Positions 6,701 through 8,077 of a stretch of 8,077 nucleotides of DNA are shown here, piece after piece (the first letter of the stretch is position 1; the number at the start of each line of letters is the position of its first letter). Location: NCBI GenBank assembly GCA_050698355.1, contig JBOHBN010000196.1, positions 1 to 8,077 of the forward strand. Direction: 5' to 3'. A program made the position numbers and the translations under genes. Under the pieces are notes generated by a model. The model did not search any database and was not told the DNA's origin. It saw only the letters and a program-made list of their open reading frames with translations. This DNA is from JBOHBN01 sp050698355. Its GTDB lineage: Bacteria > Actinomycetota > Actinomycetes > Streptosporangiales > WHST01.

Positions 6701-8077
6701 GCGTCAAGCGCGGCCACCAGATCGGACCTGCGCCACACCGCCCGCTTGCCGCTGACCCGTGCGACAGCCTGCGCGATCACCTGCGCCCGCCGATCAGCGG
6801 TGAGCGCCTCGCTCCCCCACCCCTCATGCGTGCCTGCCTGCGCGGCTGAGTGAGCGTCGGCCAGCGCGAGGGCCTGCCGGGCGGTGAGCGCTGCGCCCCG
6901 CCGTTGCGCGTCGGGCACCCCGCCCTGCTCGACCTGCGCGCCTCGTCCCTCGACCTGCGCCTCCTGGGCGCCCACCTGCGCGGGTTGAGCGTGCGCCTGG
7001 GCGCCTTGGCCGCCCACCTGCGTCTCTGAGCTGGTTGGGCGCACACCCACCTGCGTGGGGACCTGCGCGAGCGTGGTGCCGAGCTGGTCGCGTATCTGCG
7101 CCTCCCACCCGGCGAGCTGTTCGGCGTGGGTGGGTGGATGGTCGGGCTTGCGCTGCCTGGTCTTCATGGTGGCCTGTTGGGCGAACAACCTGAGTTCGTA
7201 CGCGCTGGGCTCCCTGCCGTACCGCTCGGCGTAGGCCTGGGCGATCTGCGCGGCTTCGGGTTCGATCGCCCGCCGCCTGCTTGAGAACTGGTCGATCAGC
7301 TCCTGGTCCACGCCCTGAATCTCGCGGCCGAGCCCGTCCGGGCGGGCGACGAACCGCAACCTGAGCCGCTCCGCGGCGTACGCCTCCGCCGCGCGGCTGG
7401 CGACGGCGGCGGCCTCCCGGCGGGCGTGCTTGACCGCCGTACCGTCCACCGCGTACCAGCGGCCGTCTTCGGTGCGTACCCGGTTGAGCAGCGCCCCGTG
7501 GATGTGCAGGTTCGGGTCCCCGTCGCGGCTGGTGTGGTGCCGCCAGAACGTCGCGGTCCAGTCGGTGGCCTTCTCCCACCGCCCCGAGGTGCGGCCGGCG
7601 ACCTTGCCGGCGTGCCGGCCGGTGCGGGCGTAGCAGGCCTGGCCCATGGCGTGCTCCAGCCCGGCCCGGTACCCGTCCTCCACACACGCCCAGAGCGTGT
7701 CGGCTTCGGCGTCCATGCCCGCCTGCCTCAGGCCTGCGTACAGTACCGACCAGGACTTTTCCGGGCTGTAGGTGAGGTCGTAGTAGTGGCACGGCTCCCG
7801 CTGCTGCTTCCGCGCCTGAAACTCGATCTGCTTCCTGCGCTCGGGCAGCGGATCCGGTTCGGCCACGAGTAATTGCTGCAGCCGTTGCTCATGGCTCGCG
7901 TACGTCCGCGGCTTGCTGCCGAGCTGCTCCCCCGACTCCGGATGCTGCAGCTTCCCGTACACGGTCTCCATCTGCTCACTGGTGACCTCGTCGCCAGCGG
8001 TAAAGCCCAGCACCACGGCTCCCGGCCCGAACCACACCCCCGGCGGTTCGCCGCCCTCGACCGAGGCCATGTAGTAG
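3742..8077 (-). CDS. mobF: MobF-family conjugative relaxase-helicase (TraA/TrwC type), 5' partial
   Basis: This relaxase would nick DNA at oriT through a tyrosine, stay bound to the 5' end and unwind the strand. The gene enters from the right edge: codons 8076-8071 read Tyr-Tyr just before the first Met (8070), followed by GGEPPGVWFGPGA. This matches the second tyrosine pair of MobF proteins, so the true start is beyond the window. Numbered from that Met (1442 residues visible): DLTYSPEKSWSVL at 98-110; HUH triad H178, H189, H191 in HHTSRDGDPNLHIHG; an AQV repeat linker at 335-385. SF1B (RecD-like) helicase motifs follow: GPAGAGKS 583-590, LDEAS 671-675, GDDRQL 700-705, VHAAQGRTVD 906-915 and YVAATRGRERN 931-941. 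A probable coiled coil (about 1275-1335) and a charged Glu/Gln/Arg/Asp-rich tail (1340-1442) end it. All core motifs look intact. TAG 3742-3744 is the stop. Confidence 0.95.
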   Translation of the reverse strand, partial: YYMASVEGGEPPGVWFGPGAVVLGFTAGDEVTSEQMETVYGKLQHPESGEQLGSKPRTYASHEQRLQQLLVAEPDPLPERRKQIEFQARKQQREPCHYYDLTYSPEKSWSVLYAGLRQAGMDAEADTLWACVEDGYRAGLEHAMGQACYARTGRHAGKVAGRTSGRWEKATDWTATFWRHHTSRDGDPNLHIHGALLNRVRTEDGRWYAVDGTAVKHARREAAAVASRAAEAYAAERLRLRFVARPDGLGREIQGVDQELIDQFSSRRRAIEPEAAQIAQAYAERYGREPSAYELRLFAQQATMKTRQRKPDHPPTHAEQLAGWEAQIRDQLGTTLAQVPTQVGVRPTSSETQVGGQGAQAHAQPAQVGAQEAQVEGRGAQVEQGGVPDAQRRGAALTARQALALADAHSAAQAGTHEGWGSEALTADRRAQVIAQAVARVSGKRAVWRRSDLVAALDAHLPVETLALPAEAQERLLEELTTEALTGEQPVRLTAEPLVATPAQWRREADGRGLHEAAAVYDRYSTRGTLGREEQLLETAQQQGAATADRVRVEELLDQTDLRADQRAVVERVLTSGRRVDVLVGPAGAGKSHTLGQLAATWTHSVEPDEGEPAPRVLGLAPSEAATRVLGDASIDWRVNLDRFRSYRRKPAEQLDPTQRDFTELRSRDLLVLDEASMASTGNIHEVLEAAERSGAKVLVAGDDRQLGAVEEGGAFALLAERCQPARLAEAVRFTHEWEREASLRLRDGDSEALWEYDRRGRIHAGDGAELAADARERFLADYLTGRDTLILTAASADAAEQASHIRRVLVEQGRVEDEGVRLHDATTAGAGDLVQTRENDRQLGDGAGGWVANRDTWRVEERRGDGSLTVCRQLPRTGTGEHAWGEAITLPASYVGEQVELAYASTVHAAQGRTVDTGYLLVDPQMSPEALYVAATRGRERNLLYVPIDTGQPEPLGRQDTEPAEQPSPEAILAGILERDQLTESAVQVRDEEADARQSLARLAPEWQDLVTTDAHARYRGQLEALLTGEQRERLEGDPAYAPLLRAVRAGEASGRDADQLLAQAVTGRELDSATSVGQVLHHRITADTPPEHLAAEGSYTARTPELVDPELDGYAHELAEAMDTRVSVLGERAAADRPSWAGQLGPVSDDPTERLEWTRRAGLIAAYREEHGYRSEADAIGPAPHAGAPEARQGWLAAWEALGRPDEERDTVAASDGDLFNTLQAWQREQQAAPANVDNELRRTAREADDADRDARRAVAFGDLARASGDDPSEEDRTLEQARQAEAAARQRLTALEEQAMQRQAWYEANQQQQRAAQLAQHELARRQDRELAQATEQRPEREPGMEPQPTGETPPRESEAHERQEQRVALLDRSDSEPDRDFEWPEPASEPRRDEATAEADHDIAAAADEQAAQRHEDDDLEYEERQRGHDEPDRDRGIEL
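3745..4053 (-). other. Charged, disordered C-terminal tail of the relaxase
   Basis: Residues 1340-1442 are dominated by Glu, Asp, Arg, Gln and Pro with almost no hydrophobic core, for example EREPGMEPQPTGETPP at 1341-1356 and DDDLEYEERQRGHDEPDRDR at 1419-1438. Such tails in relaxases are often disordered and may help recognition by the coupling protein, but no defined secretion signal is recognisable here. Confidence 0.55.
6932..7068 (-). repeat. In-frame AQV heptapeptide repeats in the relaxase linker
   Basis: Six copies of ACCTGCG on the plus strand begin at 6932, 6953, 6974, 7016, 7049 and 7061. The spacings are 21, 21, 42, 33 and 12 bases, all multiples of three. On the coding strand each gives Gln-Val in frame, mostly as Ala-Gln-Val, for example AQVGAQE, AQVEGRG, AQVEQGG at residues 364-384. 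The clearest part has a period of seven residues (21 bases). It lies between the relaxase domain and the helicase part and is Gln/Gly/Ala-rich, so it is likely a flexible linker that grew by slippage or unequal exchange. Confidence 0.7.

Overview
The window is very GC-rich (about 70% or more) with strong G/C bias at third codon positions, purine-rich ribosome binding sites, a GTG start and ATGA-type gene overlaps. This fits an actinobacterium (Actinomycetota); the genus cannot be read from the sequence. The two large genes are a VirD4/TraG-type coupling ATPase and a MobF-type relaxase-helicase. The window is therefore best read as part of the DNA-processing and transfer region of a conjugative or mobilizable element (plasmid or integrated element). 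No integrase, replication gene or attachment site is visible, so the type of element is open.

Layout. From 1 to 3267 there is one tightly packed plus-strand operon: the 3' end of an upstream gene (about 3-116), a small multi-pass membrane protein (109-573), the coupling protein (573-2207), a 49-residue C2HC zinc-binding mini-protein (2204-2353), a 184-residue protein with a predicted N-terminal coiled coil (2350-2904) and a very acidic 113-residue protein (2926-3267). Four successive junctions overlap by 8, 1, 4 and 4 bases, which suggests translational coupling. From 8077 down to 3331 a minus-strand unit holds the relaxase (8077-3742, 5' end outside the window) and a small unknown gene (3681-3331). 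The two units converge on a 63-base gap that contains an 11-bp stem with a 10-base loop, probably a shared terminator.

How the parts fit. By family knowledge, the MobF protein nicks one strand at oriT with a tyrosine, stays attached to the 5' end and unwinds the DNA with its SF1B helicase. The coupling ATPase receives this complex and feeds it to a type IV secretion channel. The relaxase second tyrosine pair, its HUH triad and all main helicase motifs are present, and the coupling protein has intact Walker A and B motifs, so both look functional. The small proteins around the coupling ATPase are unassigned. They could be accessory factors of the transfer machine, but this rests only on their position.

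There is no RNA gene, CRISPR array, insertion sequence or origin that I can support here. The most interesting points are the possible split of the coupling-protein membrane part into a separate overlapping gene, the unassigned small genes coupled to it, and a heptapeptide repeat linker inside the relaxase.
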